A stretch of 64,000 nucleotides of DNA. It comes from Ponticaulis sp. Its GTDB lineage: Bacteria; Pseudomonadota; Alphaproteobacteria; Caulobacterales; Hyphomonadaceae. Every line of letters begins with the position of its first letter. Positions within the stretch are counted from its first letter, which is position 1. This document shows, piece after piece, positions 36,767 to 47,964 of this stretch. The notes beneath the pieces are model-generated. The model saw nothing but the letters and a program-made list of their open reading frames with translations, did no database searches and was not told the DNA's origin. The stretch is taken from NCBI GenBank assembly GCA_002692725.1, contig NZLU01000046.1:62001-126000 (forward strand). The letters are read 5' to 3'. The position numbers and the translations under genes were made by a program.

Positions 36767-38977
36767 TTATTCGAGTTCAATGACCGCCCGTACCCCGAGT
36801 TGTCGCGGTGCCCCATAGATAAGACCACCATCCGCACTCGAAGAGTTCTGAATTTGTGCGGCGATATAGGTTTCATCGAGCAGATTGTTCGCAAACGCCT
36901 CGAATTTAAGGCTCTCATTCACCTCATAAGTCACACGTGCATCGACCACATTCCGATCGGGAACATAGGTCGCCATGCTCGGGAATGGTGTGGCATACTG
37001 GTCGCTCAGATGCGCCCATTGAATCCGTGGGATGATGGCTTTTCCATCACCCAGGTCGATGAAATACTCAGCACCTGCGTTGAAAGTGATTTCTGGCGAG
37101 AATGGAAGAACACGTCCCTCCGGGACCAGCCGGTTGCCCGCTGGGCAGCCAACATCGGTTCCGGAGTTGTTCGTGTCATTGATACATGCGTCCCCAGCAA
37201 AGCTGGCATCGAGCCAGCCCAGCCCCGCACTAACAGACAGATCACCAAATTGACCCAGAAGCTCTAGTTCAGCACCGAAGGCTTCACCCGACGCCGCGTT
37301 TTGGGTGATTGGCAGGCCGCCCTGAAGGCTGGCAAGCTGAATGTCAGTGTAATCAGAATAATACACATCGCCATTGACCCGAAGTGTGTCGTTCAGCAAT
37401 TGCGATTTGAAGCCGACCTCATAGACAAGGTTAGATTCCGGACCGAAATTACCAAAGATCGGCTCCAGGTTCACGCCGCCCGCTTTGTAGCCGCGCGAGA
37501 CGTTAGCGTAATAGAGTGTCCCATTATCTGCGTGGTAATTTACGCCGAACTTGCCAGTGATCTCTTCGGAGTTTGCCGTCGTGGTAATTGGGAAGGTTCG
37601 GGGCGGGCCAGGCAGGGCAAAGCGCGTATAGTCCTGTGTATCTTCGCTGTACCGGAGACCGCCGAGCAGCTCGATCTGGTCGGTGACGAACCAGTTCACC
37701 TGACCGAAGATAGACGCGCTGTTATTTTCAGCTTCGGCAACGATGTCAGAGTTAGACGAATAGAAATCATCCGTATTGTAGTTATCGCGATAAAGCGCCA
37801 CGGGCACCGATTCATCCATGTAAAAGGCGCCAATCACCCATTGGACAGGACCATCGCCGGTGGAAAGCAGGTTCACTTCTGAGATGAAGGTTTCAAAATC
37901 TGTACGCGCATTGCTGACGCGGCCCGGGTAAATCGCCCGGTTTGAACCACTCGCACGAAGGCCCATCGGGACGGGGAGGGCGGTTGACGTGCGGTCGCCG
38001 TCCGTCTGGTCATAAGTGTAACCATCCTGATAGGAGACAAGCCCGCGAAGTTCGACGTCCGGGTTAATTTCGTAACGTGCTTCGGCAGATGTTCTGTAGC
38101 CTTTCTGATTGAGGAAGGAGTTCCCGTCTTCGCTGATCACAAACGGATCGAGATTAGGGTCGTTTCGGTTTTTGACCGCGTTATTGTCAGTTTCATAGTC
38201 AAATATCATGGCGCGGAGATTTACGCGCAGTCGCTCATCGTCTGTTCGCATAGCCAGATTGGCGCGGATTGACGCCATATCCATGTTACCGGGCTCAGTC
38301 TGACCGCCAATGTTTTCGCTGAAACTGTCCTGAGTGTCTGTAACGCCGGCGAGCCGCAGCGCGACATTGTCATTAAAGCCATAGTTTATGGCGCCCATGG
38401 CACGGAGTTTTCCATACTCCGCGACAGTGAAATCTACTTTGCCGAAGAAGTCATCAAACACCGGATCCGGTGTACGCGTGTAGACGGCTCCGCCTGTAGA
38501 GTTCTGACCGGTCAGTGTCCCCTGTGGACCGCGGAGAACTTCGATGGAATCAATGTCGAAAAAGCCCTGACGAATGAATTGTTCGTGCGGGATCAGTACA
38601 CCGTCTTCATAATAGGCAACGCCGGGGTTCGATGTTGGCGCTGACTGCGCAATCCCGACGCCACGAATGTTGATGAAGACCGAGCGGTTATAGGTGTTGA
38701 TCGCAACAGACGGAGCGACCTGCTGTAGTGAATTGACATCAGTTATGCCGCGCTTTTGCAGGGTTTCATTATCGAGCACGGTCGCAGAGACCGGAACGTC
38801 CTGCAGGTTCTGTTCACGGCGTTCGGCGGTCACGGTCACCGGATCGAGTGTTTTGCGTTCTGTGTCGGTTGAGCCGTCTTCTGCAAACGCAGCGAACGGC
38901 AGCACTGTTGACGACAGAAGCAGAGCTACAAGTGGTGAGACACGGATGCGTCCGGCCCTTGTGTGATTAGATTTCAT
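36767..38977 (-). CDS. TonB-dependent outer-membrane receptor
   Basis: A 736-residue TonB-dependent receptor. The signal peptide ends near AFAEDG. The TonB box/plug start is LDPVTVTAERREQNLQDVPVSATVL (residues ~43-66), followed by the plug motifs INIRGVGIAQSAP, YYEDGVLI and IEVLRGPQGTLTGQNSTGGAV. The rest is a 22-strand barrel ending VRAVIELE. The N-terminus is of the FecA-unlike, siderophore-free sphingomonad/Caulobacter type often used for plant-derived or aromatic compounds. It heads the operon with the cytochrome (17-57 bases downstream) and the OmpA protein. Two inverted repeats lie upstream at 38996 and 39094. Confidence 0.92.
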   Translation of the reverse strand: MKSNHTRAGRIRVSPLVALLLSSTVLPFAAFAEDGSTDTERKTLDPVTVTAERREQNLQDVPVSATVLDNETLQKRGITDVNSLQQVAPSVAINTYNRSVFINIRGVGIAQSAPTSNPGVAYYEDGVLIPHEQFIRQGFFDIDSIEVLRGPQGTLTGQNSTGGAVYTRTPDPVFDDFFGKVDFTVAEYGKLRAMGAINYGFNDNVALRLAGVTDTQDSFSENIGGQTEPGNMDMASIRANLAMRTDDERLRVNLRAMIFDYETDNNAVKNRNDPNLDPFVISEDGNSFLNQKGYRTSAEARYEINPDVELRGLVSYQDGYTYDQTDGDRTSTALPVPMGLRASGSNRAIYPGRVSNARTDFETFISEVNLLSTGDGPVQWVIGAFYMDESVPVALYRDNYNTDDFYSSNSDIVAEAENNSASIFGQVNWFVTDQIELLGGLRYSEDTQDYTRFALPGPPRTFPITTTANSEEITGKFGVNYHADNGTLYYANVSRGYKAGGVNLEPIFGNFGPESNLVYEVGFKSQLLNDTLRVNGDVYYSDYTDIQLASLQGGLPITQNAASGEAFGAELELLGQFGDLSVSAGLGWLDASFAGDACINDTNNSGTDVGCPAGNRLVPEGRVLPFSPEITFNAGAEYFIDLGDGKAIIPRIQWAHLSDQYATPFPSMATYVPDRNVVDARVTYEVNESLKFEAFANNLLDETYIAAQIQNSSSADGGLIYGAPRQLGVRAVIELE

Positions 38978-38995
38978 GACTTCCTCCCTGTTATT

Positions 38996-39018
38996 GTGAA
39001 CGGATTTAACCTGTTCAC
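38996..39018. promoter_or_regulatory. Inverted repeat close to the TonB receptor start
   Basis: GTGAAC (38996-39001) and GTTCAC (39013-39018) form a perfect dyad with 11-base spacing, ending 19 bases upstream of the receptor ATG. Position and symmetry suit a repressor or activator site. The protein that binds it is not known. Confidence 0.4.
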
Positions 39019-39093
39019 TTTTTCTGGGTTTGTGAGATGTTTGAAATCGAAATGCAAGGCCTTACATTGCTATGTCCCAGAAAGGTTTTCTGA

Positions 39094-39111
39094 TGTGCCA
39101 TTTTTGGCACA
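39094..39111. promoter_or_regulatory. Perfect inverted repeat TGTGCCA-N4-TGGCACA
   Basis: Seven-base arms TGTGCCA and TGGCACA flank TTTT, 117 bases upstream of the TonB receptor and 49 bases beyond the stop of the membrane-protein gene. On the minus strand no T-run follows, so an operator is more likely than a terminator. Confidence 0.45.
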
Positions 39112-39159
39112 AGCTCAAAAAGACCTAAAAAAGCCCGTAAACGGCGAAGAATACTGGAA

Positions 39160-40161
39160 TTAATCTACTTTGCGACTGAAACGGGGTGCTAAAGAGAGAA
39201 GAACAATCGCCATAATGAGAACGCTTGCGCCGATCATCTCGGATGTCGTAGGCGCCGCAAGGCCCCAGCCGAATGCGAGTATCCATGCGGCGGAAACACC
39301 GGCCAGCAGGCTGGCAGACCGTTCCAGAGGGACGCAATATGTGTTCTCGCGTTTGTCGAGCAGAATTATGGCTGCAAAGACTGAAACGACGGTGAGGGTT
39401 ACCGCTCCAGCAATGAGGTAAACAATGACCGGATCGGACCAGACCAGGAAAAAGCCGTCTGTAAGCGAGGATGCCTGACTGCCCAGACCTGACATTGATA
39501 ACAATGCCAGAACAATGATGGCGATCGGCAGCGCCACAATTTTTTCTTCGACAAAATAGCGGCGTACTGAGGCAGGATTTCCGGATTTAGAGATCCGTGT
39601 CATCACGGTTAGCCGCATAAAATATCCAATTGTGTAGAGAACGACCGTGGCAATCGCGAGTGGCGGGAGGCCCAACTCGCCTTTGGCGTTTAAAACCAAT
39701 GCGAGAGACGCAAGCACCATGACGAGTGCGACCCAGCTCCACCAATGGACTTTCCGCCTGAAGGCAAGATCGACCAGTGGCGCGATAATCAGAATATCGC
39801 CCCGCATGAGCAACTGGATATAGGGGATTGAGACGCCTTCAAAGGTATAAGACAGGGGAACTGTAAACAGAACCAGCGCCGTCCCTATGCCTGATAAGAA
39901 GGTGTACGGCGTTGGAAACGGAAAGCGAAAACCCGCGACGGTGTAATGGTTCGCATCCCGATGCCAGCCGCTCAGCCAAATAAACAGATACGTCAGGATG
40001 AGGTTCATCACCAATGTGGCCGGTAGTGTCTCAAGACCCGTCAGTGGCCGTCCAAGCGCCTGGTGTGGGATCATGGTTGCGAGTTTTACGACAATGATGT
40101 TCGGCAAGTAGGATAGGAAATAGAAAAGGACCATCACCTCCAGAGGGATTTCGCGTCGCAT
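39160..40161 (-). CDS. Polytopic membrane protein, DMT/EamA-like
   Basis: A 333-residue protein with about ten hydrophobic helices and short loops, resembling the drug/metabolite transporter fold (LMRGDILIIAPLVDLAFRR mid-protein, ATVVLYTIGYFMRL later), but I cannot place it in a specific family. Two bases separate its start from the stop of the upstream CapA copy 2, so the two are co-translated. The pair suggests that the CapA protein acts on, or with, a transported molecule. It could export or import a small organic compound. Confidence 0.65.
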   Translation of the reverse strand: MRREIPLEVMVLFYFLSYLPNIIVVKLATMIPHQALGRPLTGLETLPATLVMNLILTYLFIWLSGWHRDANHYTVAGFRFPFPTPYTFLSGIGTALVLFTVPLSYTFEGVSIPYIQLLMRGDILIIAPLVDLAFRRKVHWWSWVALVMVLASLALVLNAKGELGLPPLAIATVVLYTIGYFMRLTVMTRISKSGNPASVRRYFVEEKIVALPIAIIVLALLSMSGLGSQASSLTDGFFLVWSDPVIVYLIAGAVTLTVVSVFAAIILLDKRENTYCVPLERSASLLAGVSAAWILAFGWGLAAPTTSEMIGASVLIMAIVLLSLAPRFSRKVD

Positions 40162-40163
40162 GG

Positions 40164-41285
40164 TTATGGGTTACCTCTCGCTTCCACAAAATCACCAGAT
40201 GGTTCGAACTCACCATTCAGTCCGGCTTCTTGTGTAACATCCCGCAGATAGTCGATGACGGCCTGAAACTGCGGGTTTTCAGGAGTCTGTATTCTTGGAA
40301 TTGCATCACGATCGATGAAGAGCGGCAGGAACCCGGTGCGAGTCACTTTCCCGTCCGCAATGTCGAGTTTCGCGATCATGGACAGTCGGGAGGCAGGCGG
40401 AAAATTATAGAGGCTACCGAAATCAGGCTCCCAGTTTTCTCCGAGTTTCTGAATTTCCTTGAAGCTTTTCCGGGCCGCGTGTTCGGGATCCATTCTGAGA
40501 TCGCAGGCGAAATTACAAAGCGAATGGAAAACCGGCTTGCCCTGAATGAACTCCACGCCTTTCAGAATGTGTGCGTGATGCCCAAATACCGCGTCGGCAC
40601 CGGCCCTAATGGCCGCTCGGGCGACTTCACGCTGATAATCAGCGATTGTGGCCCGGATGAAGTGAATGCCCCAATGCATGGACACAAAGACGAGGTCACA
40701 ACTGGCTTTGGTACTGCGAATGTCATTACGCAGACTGAGAAGATCTTCCTGATGGGCGAAGGTGTGAATTCGGGCAGGGGTGCCGGGCTGATCATGCTCG
40801 ATTTGCTCATAGACGGTGTGTGCACGCATGGGCGCGCAGCCAGCTCTGGATTCAGTGGCCCAATAGTCCTGAGGCAGGATGGAACTGTAGGCCAGGACTG
40901 CAATGCGTGTTCCGTCTGGAAGTTCAGTGATAACCGGCTTTCGGGCTACCAGAATATTTTCGCCCGCACCGACAACGCTTACGCCTGCGGCATTGAGGTT
41001 CTCTATGGTTTCGGCAAGTGCTTCTGGTCCCCAATCGAGGCAATGGTTTCCGGCGCATGAAATAATGTCGTAGCCCGCACGGCCAATGCTTTGAGCCGCT
41101 TCGGGCGCTGTCAAAACGGCATGCCGGGCCTGCGGCAATCGCGTGCCTTTCGACGCAAAACTGGTTTCCAGCTGCCCCAAGGCGATATCTGCTTCTGATA
41201 GAACATGCCGCGTTTCGGAAAAGCATTCGTCAGGATCAGGCCGGTCGGGAGCAATATCGCCAGTTGCAAGAAATGTATACGACAT
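40164..41285 (-). CDS. CapA-family metallophosphatase-like protein, copy 2
   Basis: A 373-residue paralogue of the gene at 19705. Shared landmarks are ATGDIAPDRPDPDECF, GQLETSF, SCAGNHCLDWGPEAL, LAYSSILPQDYWATESRAGC, MRAHTVYEQIEHDQPGTP, SMHWGIHF and GHHAHILKGVEFIQGKP. All the presumptive metal ligands are present. No signal peptide is visible. It is followed at once by a DMT-like membrane protein and is divergent from the dead third copy. A LacI-type operator lies 104 bases upstream. The substrate is unknown and a capsule role is not supported by the neighbours. Confidence 0.82.
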   Translation of the reverse strand: MSYTFLATGDIAPDRPDPDECFSETRHVLSEADIALGQLETSFASKGTRLPQARHAVLTAPEAAQSIGRAGYDIISCAGNHCLDWGPEALAETIENLNAAGVSVVGAGENILVARKPVITELPDGTRIAVLAYSSILPQDYWATESRAGCAPMRAHTVYEQIEHDQPGTPARIHTFAHQEDLLSLRNDIRSTKASCDLVFVSMHWGIHFIRATIADYQREVARAAIRAGADAVFGHHAHILKGVEFIQGKPVFHSLCNFACDLRMDPEHAARKSFKEIQKLGENWEPDFGSLYNFPPASRLSMIAKLDIADGKVTRTGFLPLFIDRDAIPRIQTPENPQFQAVIDYLRDVTQEAGLNGEFEPSGDFVEARGNP

Positions 41286-41388
41286 GCCGTTTCGCCCGAT
41301 CGCTAAATGATGGCCTTCGCCCTATGCGGCGCGTTTATTGTCCAAACGGTCCACCTGCGAACCCCCTTCAAAACCCATTGGCACAACG

Positions 41389-41402
41389 TGTAAGCGCTTG
41401 CA
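41389..41402. promoter_or_regulatory. LacI-type operator between capA copies 2 and 3
   Basis: TGTAAGCGCTTGCA is a near-perfect palindrome with central CG. It matches the motif at 20869 (one strand read as TGCAAGCGCTTACA differs from it by one base) and at 22343. It sits in the 195-base divergent region between copy 2 and the dead copy 3. Confidence 0.68.
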
Positions 41403-41480
41403 ACTGTGTATTGTCTCGTCGTGTGAAGACGCTCATACAGGAGGTAGGCTTTCAAAGCGTGAGATTGGGGCGGAGAAATT

Positions 41481-42601
41481 ATGTCTGAAGAGACCTCTCA
41501 GATCAGGTTTACAGGCGACCTCGTTCTTGATCTGCCTGATGCGGATTATTGGTTGGAAGGTAGTGCGCCTGCGTTGAGACAGGCTGCACTTACGATTGGG
41601 CATATTGAGGTGCCACATACAGCAGCTGCGAGCTCTCTTGAAGGCGATATTCCCGCCCCGGGCGCGCCTCTGGAAAACATAGCGTCGCTTCACCGGGCAG
41701 GGTTCGATTGCGTCACACTGGCAGGGAACCATATTGCAGATTGCGGCGCCAAGGGTATTCGGGACACAATCTCTGAATTGCACCGGAATTCTGTGGTTTG
41801 CACGGGGCGGGCAGCACACTTGAAGAGGCCCGGACACCGGTCATTCAGAATGTGAACGGCACATCGGTTGGTCTCCTATCTTACAATTGTATCGATCCTG
41901 AGATTGCCTGGGCGAAAGAGGATAAGGCGGGCTGAGCCTATCTGCCTGTGTCCGTTCAGAAATCCGATGAAGTTACTCCGAATTCGAGTTTCGGTGCCGT
42001 GTCACCCGTCGCGCGAGAGATGCTTGAAGCTGATATTCATGCGCTACGTGAACAGGGTGCGGGTTTGGTAATCATTGCGCTCCACTAAGGGCGCGTACAC
42101 ACGCCGGTGCTGGTTGAGGCGTATGAGCGTGATATCGCCCAGATGTGTGTGGATGCCGGAGCCGATCTTGTGATCAGCCATCACGCACACATTCTTCGCG
42201 CATTCGAGTTTTATAAAGGAAAGCCGATCTTCCACGGGTTGGGGAATGGATGCGTGGTCACCACCGCTCTTAGTCCTGGACAGGATAATGCGGCGCGGGA
42301 AGCCTGGGTTGAAAAGCGCAAAAAGCTGTTCGGGTTTGAGCCCAATCCCGCCTACACCTATGCGCCATTTCATCCGGAGGCGGTCAACGCCATGATTGGT
42401 GTCGCAGAAGCGAATGGCGCTGGTGGACTGAAGATCGGGTTCATTCCGGTCTTTATTGATCCGCCCGGCCGTCCGGTTTTACCAGAAGAGACCAAACGAC
42501 AGAGTGTGATCGATTATATCGCGACTCTGTCGTTAGGGGCTGGACTTGGTGATGTGAAGTTTGACGATAGAGGATCGATCGTCTGGGTGACACCCGCCTG
42601 A
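41481..42601 (+). pseudogene. CapA-family copy 3, inactivated by one frameshift and two stops
   Basis: Read across three lesions, this is a full-length CapA-type gene (~373 codons, the same as copy 2). It starts at ATG 41481 behind GGAGAAA. RFTGDLVLDLPD, TIGHIEVPHT and LAGNHIADCG are intact. Near 41,800-41,810 (ACGGGGCGGG) the frame shifts and continues STLEEARTPVIQNVNG. TGA at 41934-41936 replaces the Cys of the AGC(A) motif seen in the paralogues. TAA at 42087-42089 replaces the Trp of HWG. The remainder, ADLVISHHAHILRAFEFYKGKP to the stop at 42601, is well preserved. It is therefore recently decayed. Confidence 0.88.
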
Positions 42602-42610
42602 TCAGGCGGG
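42593..42610. other. 18-base perfect palindrome over convergent stop codons
   Basis: CCCGCCTGATCAGGCGGG is self-complementary and covers the stop of the dead CapA copy and the stop of the aldo/keto reductase. It can form a stem in either transcript. No T-run follows on either strand, so it may act as a weak bidirectional, Rho-assisted end or an mRNA-stabilising hairpin. Confidence 0.45.
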
Positions 42611-43591
42611 AAACTCCTCTGTATCGATCGTCTTGCGCATGCCTTCGGGATATCGGTGCCCGGCGACCGTCGAATGGTTGATCAGATCACCAGCCTTGGC
42701 GAGGACATCATCAGACACGGATTTGTCGAGCGTCTCAAAGTTCTCTTCAAGGTGTTCGACTGAGCCGGTTCCCGGAATCGCGTGAACATGATCGCCACGT
42801 GACAAGACCCATGCGATGGACAATTGCGCCGGTGTGAGCCCGTTTTCTGACGCAAGCGTGTTGAAGGCATCGATGAGTTCTTTGTTTTTCGGCCAATTGT
42901 CAGGAAGGAAGCGGGGATGGTTCTTTCGAAGATCCTTGGCTTCGAGGTCAGTTGGGTCAGAAACTGCTTTGGCCAACGCGCCGCGCGCCACTGGAGAGAA
43001 GGCAATGAACGCAATATCCAGTTCTTTGCAGGCTTCCAGAACGCCAAGCTCGGGGTTGCGTGTCCAAAGAGAATATTCTGTCTGAACGGCTGCAATTTTT
43101 GTTGCAGCGGCTGCCTTGCGGACGGTCTCAGCTGACATTTCAGAAAGGCCAATCGAGCCAATCTTCCCTTCGCTGATGAGGTCAGCCAGCGTGCCCACGC
43201 TGTCTTCAATCGGGGTGTCGAAATCCCGGCGGTGAAGATAATAGAGGTCGATATGGTCAACGCCGAGTGTTGCGAGGCTTTTGTCGACGGCCCGCCGGAT
43301 GGTTTCAGGCTTGCAATCGATAAATCGCCGACCTTCTTCGACCTCAATCCCGCACTTTGACGCCAGGAACATTTCGTCCCGGCGCACCTTCAAAACCCGA
43401 GACAGCAAGAGTTCATTATGGCCAAGGCCATAGAGTCGCGCTGTATCGAAATGCTGGTATCCGAGGTCGATCGCGCGATGAAGGAGTTTCTCACCTTCAT
43501 CTTCGCTTGGAATGGGCAGATAAGCTTGACTGAGCGACATACAGCCAAGGCCGATGGCGGTCAGTTCCTGGTTTGCAAGTTTCCGTTTCAT
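42602..43591 (-). CDS. Aldo/keto reductase
   Basis: A 329-residue NADPH-type aldo/keto reductase. The catalytic tetrad is visible: Asp and Tyr in FDTARLYGLG (near residues 49-54), Lys in FLASKCG (near 79) and His in LYYLHRRDFDTP (near 118). The cofactor region AIPGTGSVEHLEEN is near 275. It is the last gene of the leftward lig operon, five bases after pobA. It may reduce an aromatic aldehyde or ketone made in the pathway. No such role is established for PCA 4,5-cleavage. Confidence 0.85.
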   Translation of the reverse strand: MKRKLANQELTAIGLGCMSLSQAYLPIPSEDEGEKLLHRAIDLGYQHFDTARLYGLGHNELLLSRVLKVRRDEMFLASKCGIEVEEGRRFIDCKPETIRRAVDKSLATLGVDHIDLYYLHRRDFDTPIEDSVGTLADLISEGKIGSIGLSEMSAETVRKAAAATKIAAVQTEYSLWTRNPELGVLEACKELDIAFIAFSPVARGALAKAVSDPTDLEAKDLRKNHPRFLPDNWPKNKELIDAFNTLASENGLTPAQLSIAWVLSRGDHVHAIPGTGSVEHLEENFETLDKSVSDDVLAKAGDLINHSTVAGHRYPEGMRKTIDTEEFPA

Positions 43592-43596
43592 GAGAC

Positions 43597-44768
43597 CTAT
43601 AGTGGCAGCCCGACATAGTTCTCCGCAATGCTTTTCTTGGCCGCTTCAGAGGACGCAATATAGTCCAGCTCAGCGACCTGCATGCGACGTCCGAAGTCTC
43701 CATCGTCCGGAAAACGGTGCATCAGCGTGGTAAGCGACCAGCTGAAGCGCTCTGACTTCCAGACGCGTGCAAGTGCGGTCTGAGAATAGGTGTCGATGCC
43801 GTCCGATTTGCCCTCTTTGAAATAGGAGATCAGCGCGCGCGAGAGGTAAGCGACGTCTGATGAGGCGAGATTCAGCCCCTTGGCACCTGTTGGCGGCACG
43901 ATGTGTGCGGCGTCACCGGCAAGGAACAGGCTTTTATATCGCATGGGTTCAAACACAAATGAGCGCAATGGTGCGATCGATTTTTCGAGGGCAGGACCAC
44001 GCGTAATGCGTGAGCCAGCCTCTGGTCCGAGGCGGACAGCCAGCTCATCCCAAAGTCTCTCATCTGGCCATTCTTCGACCTTCTCATCGAGTGGTACCTG
44101 AATGTAATACCGGCTGCGTGTGTTGGATCGCATGCTGGCGAGCGCAAACCCGTTCGAATGGTTTGCGTAGATCAGCTCATCATTGCAGGGCGGCACATCG
44201 GCGAGAATGCCAAGCCAGCCAAACGGGTAGACCCGCTCATAGACCTTGCCGACGCTATCTGGAATCGCTTTGCGCGACGGACCGTGAAATCCGTCGCAGC
44301 CTGCGATAAAGCGGGCATCCAGACGCTGTTCCACGCCATCTTTCAGATAGGTGAGGTAAGGCGCGTCACTGTCGACATCGTGGATGGCGACGTCCTTGGC
44401 TTCATAGACAATTTCAAGGCCGCGACTGTCGGCAGCATCCATCAAATCGCGCGTCACCTCAGTCTGCCCGTAGACCATGACCTGAGAGCCACACGTCAGC
44501 TCGGCGATATCGATATGAATAAGACGTTCGCCATCCGCCAGGAAGAAACCATCATGTGGCAGGCCTTCCTTGTTCATCCGGTCTGCGAGGTCCAAATCTT
44601 TCAGGATGTCCACAGTCACTTTCTCGAGCACACCGGCCCGGATCCGTCCGAGGACATAATCAGCCGACTGGCGTTCGACGATGACGGCGTCGATACCCTG
44701 CTGGCGGAGAAGGTGGCCAAGCATAAGCCCAGCCGGTCCCCCGCCAATAATGGCAACGTCCGTTTTCA

Positions 44769-44772
<4 letters not shown>
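43597..44772 (-). CDS. pobA: 4-Hydroxybenzoate 3-monooxygenase
   Basis: A 391-residue FAD monooxygenase that converts 4-hydroxybenzoate to protocatechuate using NADPH and O2. It shows the FAD motif IIGGGPAGLMLGHLL (residue 8), the DG-type GCDGFHGPSR near 160, and GDAAHIVPPTGAKGLNLASSDV near 285. The length matches PobA (~394). Its start overlaps the ligC stop by four bases. It provides the entry for 4-hydroxybenzoate, which p-coumarate yields through the FerA/FerB/aldehyde dehydrogenase steps. Confidence 0.94.
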
Positions 44773-46947
<2,175 letters not shown>

Positions 46948-46955
<8 letters not shown>

Positions 46956-47964
46956 CGGCCATCAGCCTTTCGATGATCCGACGGGCATGAGCGCCGCCTG
47001 AATCGATGTTGAGTATTCGAAGCTTGAGGTCGGGGTTTTCAGCGATGGATTTTTGCTGACGCTCGAGAACTTCGATGTCTTCATTGAAGACATGATCCTG
47101 ACCGTCCTTGATGCGTTGCGTGACACCGTGATCGTCAATGGCAAAATTTCGCGCCATGCCCCAGAAGTAATGGCAGCTTGTTTCTGTTTCTGGTGTCATC
47201 GAGTCGATCACAAAGCCGCGCACGCCTGAGTCATGGCTTTCGAGCGTGTCACCCGCCTCGACCGGCGACACACCAACATCAATGATGACAGAGCAGGGCT
47301 CGATAAACTCACAAATCTGCCAGCGATTGACCGGCCCTTCCTTGCCCAGAAACGCTTTCCAGAAAGGCGGAGCGTCAACGCCAGGCATCCAGCGAGACAG
47401 AATTACTTTATCGCCTTCAATCCGAGTCTCGAGCGGGGCTTCCATTAATTCAATCTGGCCGATCGACCCCATATGCACATAGGTCTCGTGGGTCAGATCC
47501 ATCAGATTGTCGATGAACAGGCGATAATCGCATCCAACCGTCATCAACCCGCCATCAAACGTCCAGCCTTCTGCCGAGCAGGGCCAGAGATCAGGTACCA
47601 GCGCTTCATCGGCTTTGTCCTGATCGCCTATCCAGACCCAGACAAACCGATGTTTTTCAGTGACGCGATAGGTCTGGACGCAGAGCTTCTTGTTAACCGG
47701 GTCATTGCGAAGCGGCATTTCGGTCGGGGCGCCATCAGGGCCAACAACAAGGCCGTGATATTTGCAGCGCAGATTGTCGCCTTCTTTGATGCCCATGGAC
47801 AGCGGTAGAAGGCGATGCGGGCAGGCATCGCGCATGGCAACCACTTCGCCATCCAGCTTGCGATACATGACGATGTTCTCGTTACAGATCTTTCGACCTA
47901 AAGGCTGAGGCCCGACCTCTCCATCCCAGGCGGCTACATACCAACGGTTTCTGATAAAAGTCAT
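46948..47964 (-). CDS. vanA: Rieske oxygenase, probable vanillate O-demethylase oxygenase
   Basis: A 338-residue Rieske non-heme iron oxygenase. The [2Fe-2S] ligands are CPH (near residue 47) and CKYH (near 67). The iron site is DNLMDLTHETYVH (near 148). The tail lacks ferredoxin or reductase domains, so a separate reductase is required. Similarity in size and the N-terminus TFIRNRWYVAAWDGEVG suggest VanA, converting vanillate to protocatechuate and formaldehyde, which fits its place inside the lig operon. No vanB lies in the window. It may also act on a related methoxy-acid such as syringate or 3-O-methylgallate. Confidence 0.82.

Noticed and set aside
40230..41060. 276-codon frame antisense to CapA copy 2
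   Set aside because: It mirrors a conserved gene and carries no domain of its own.
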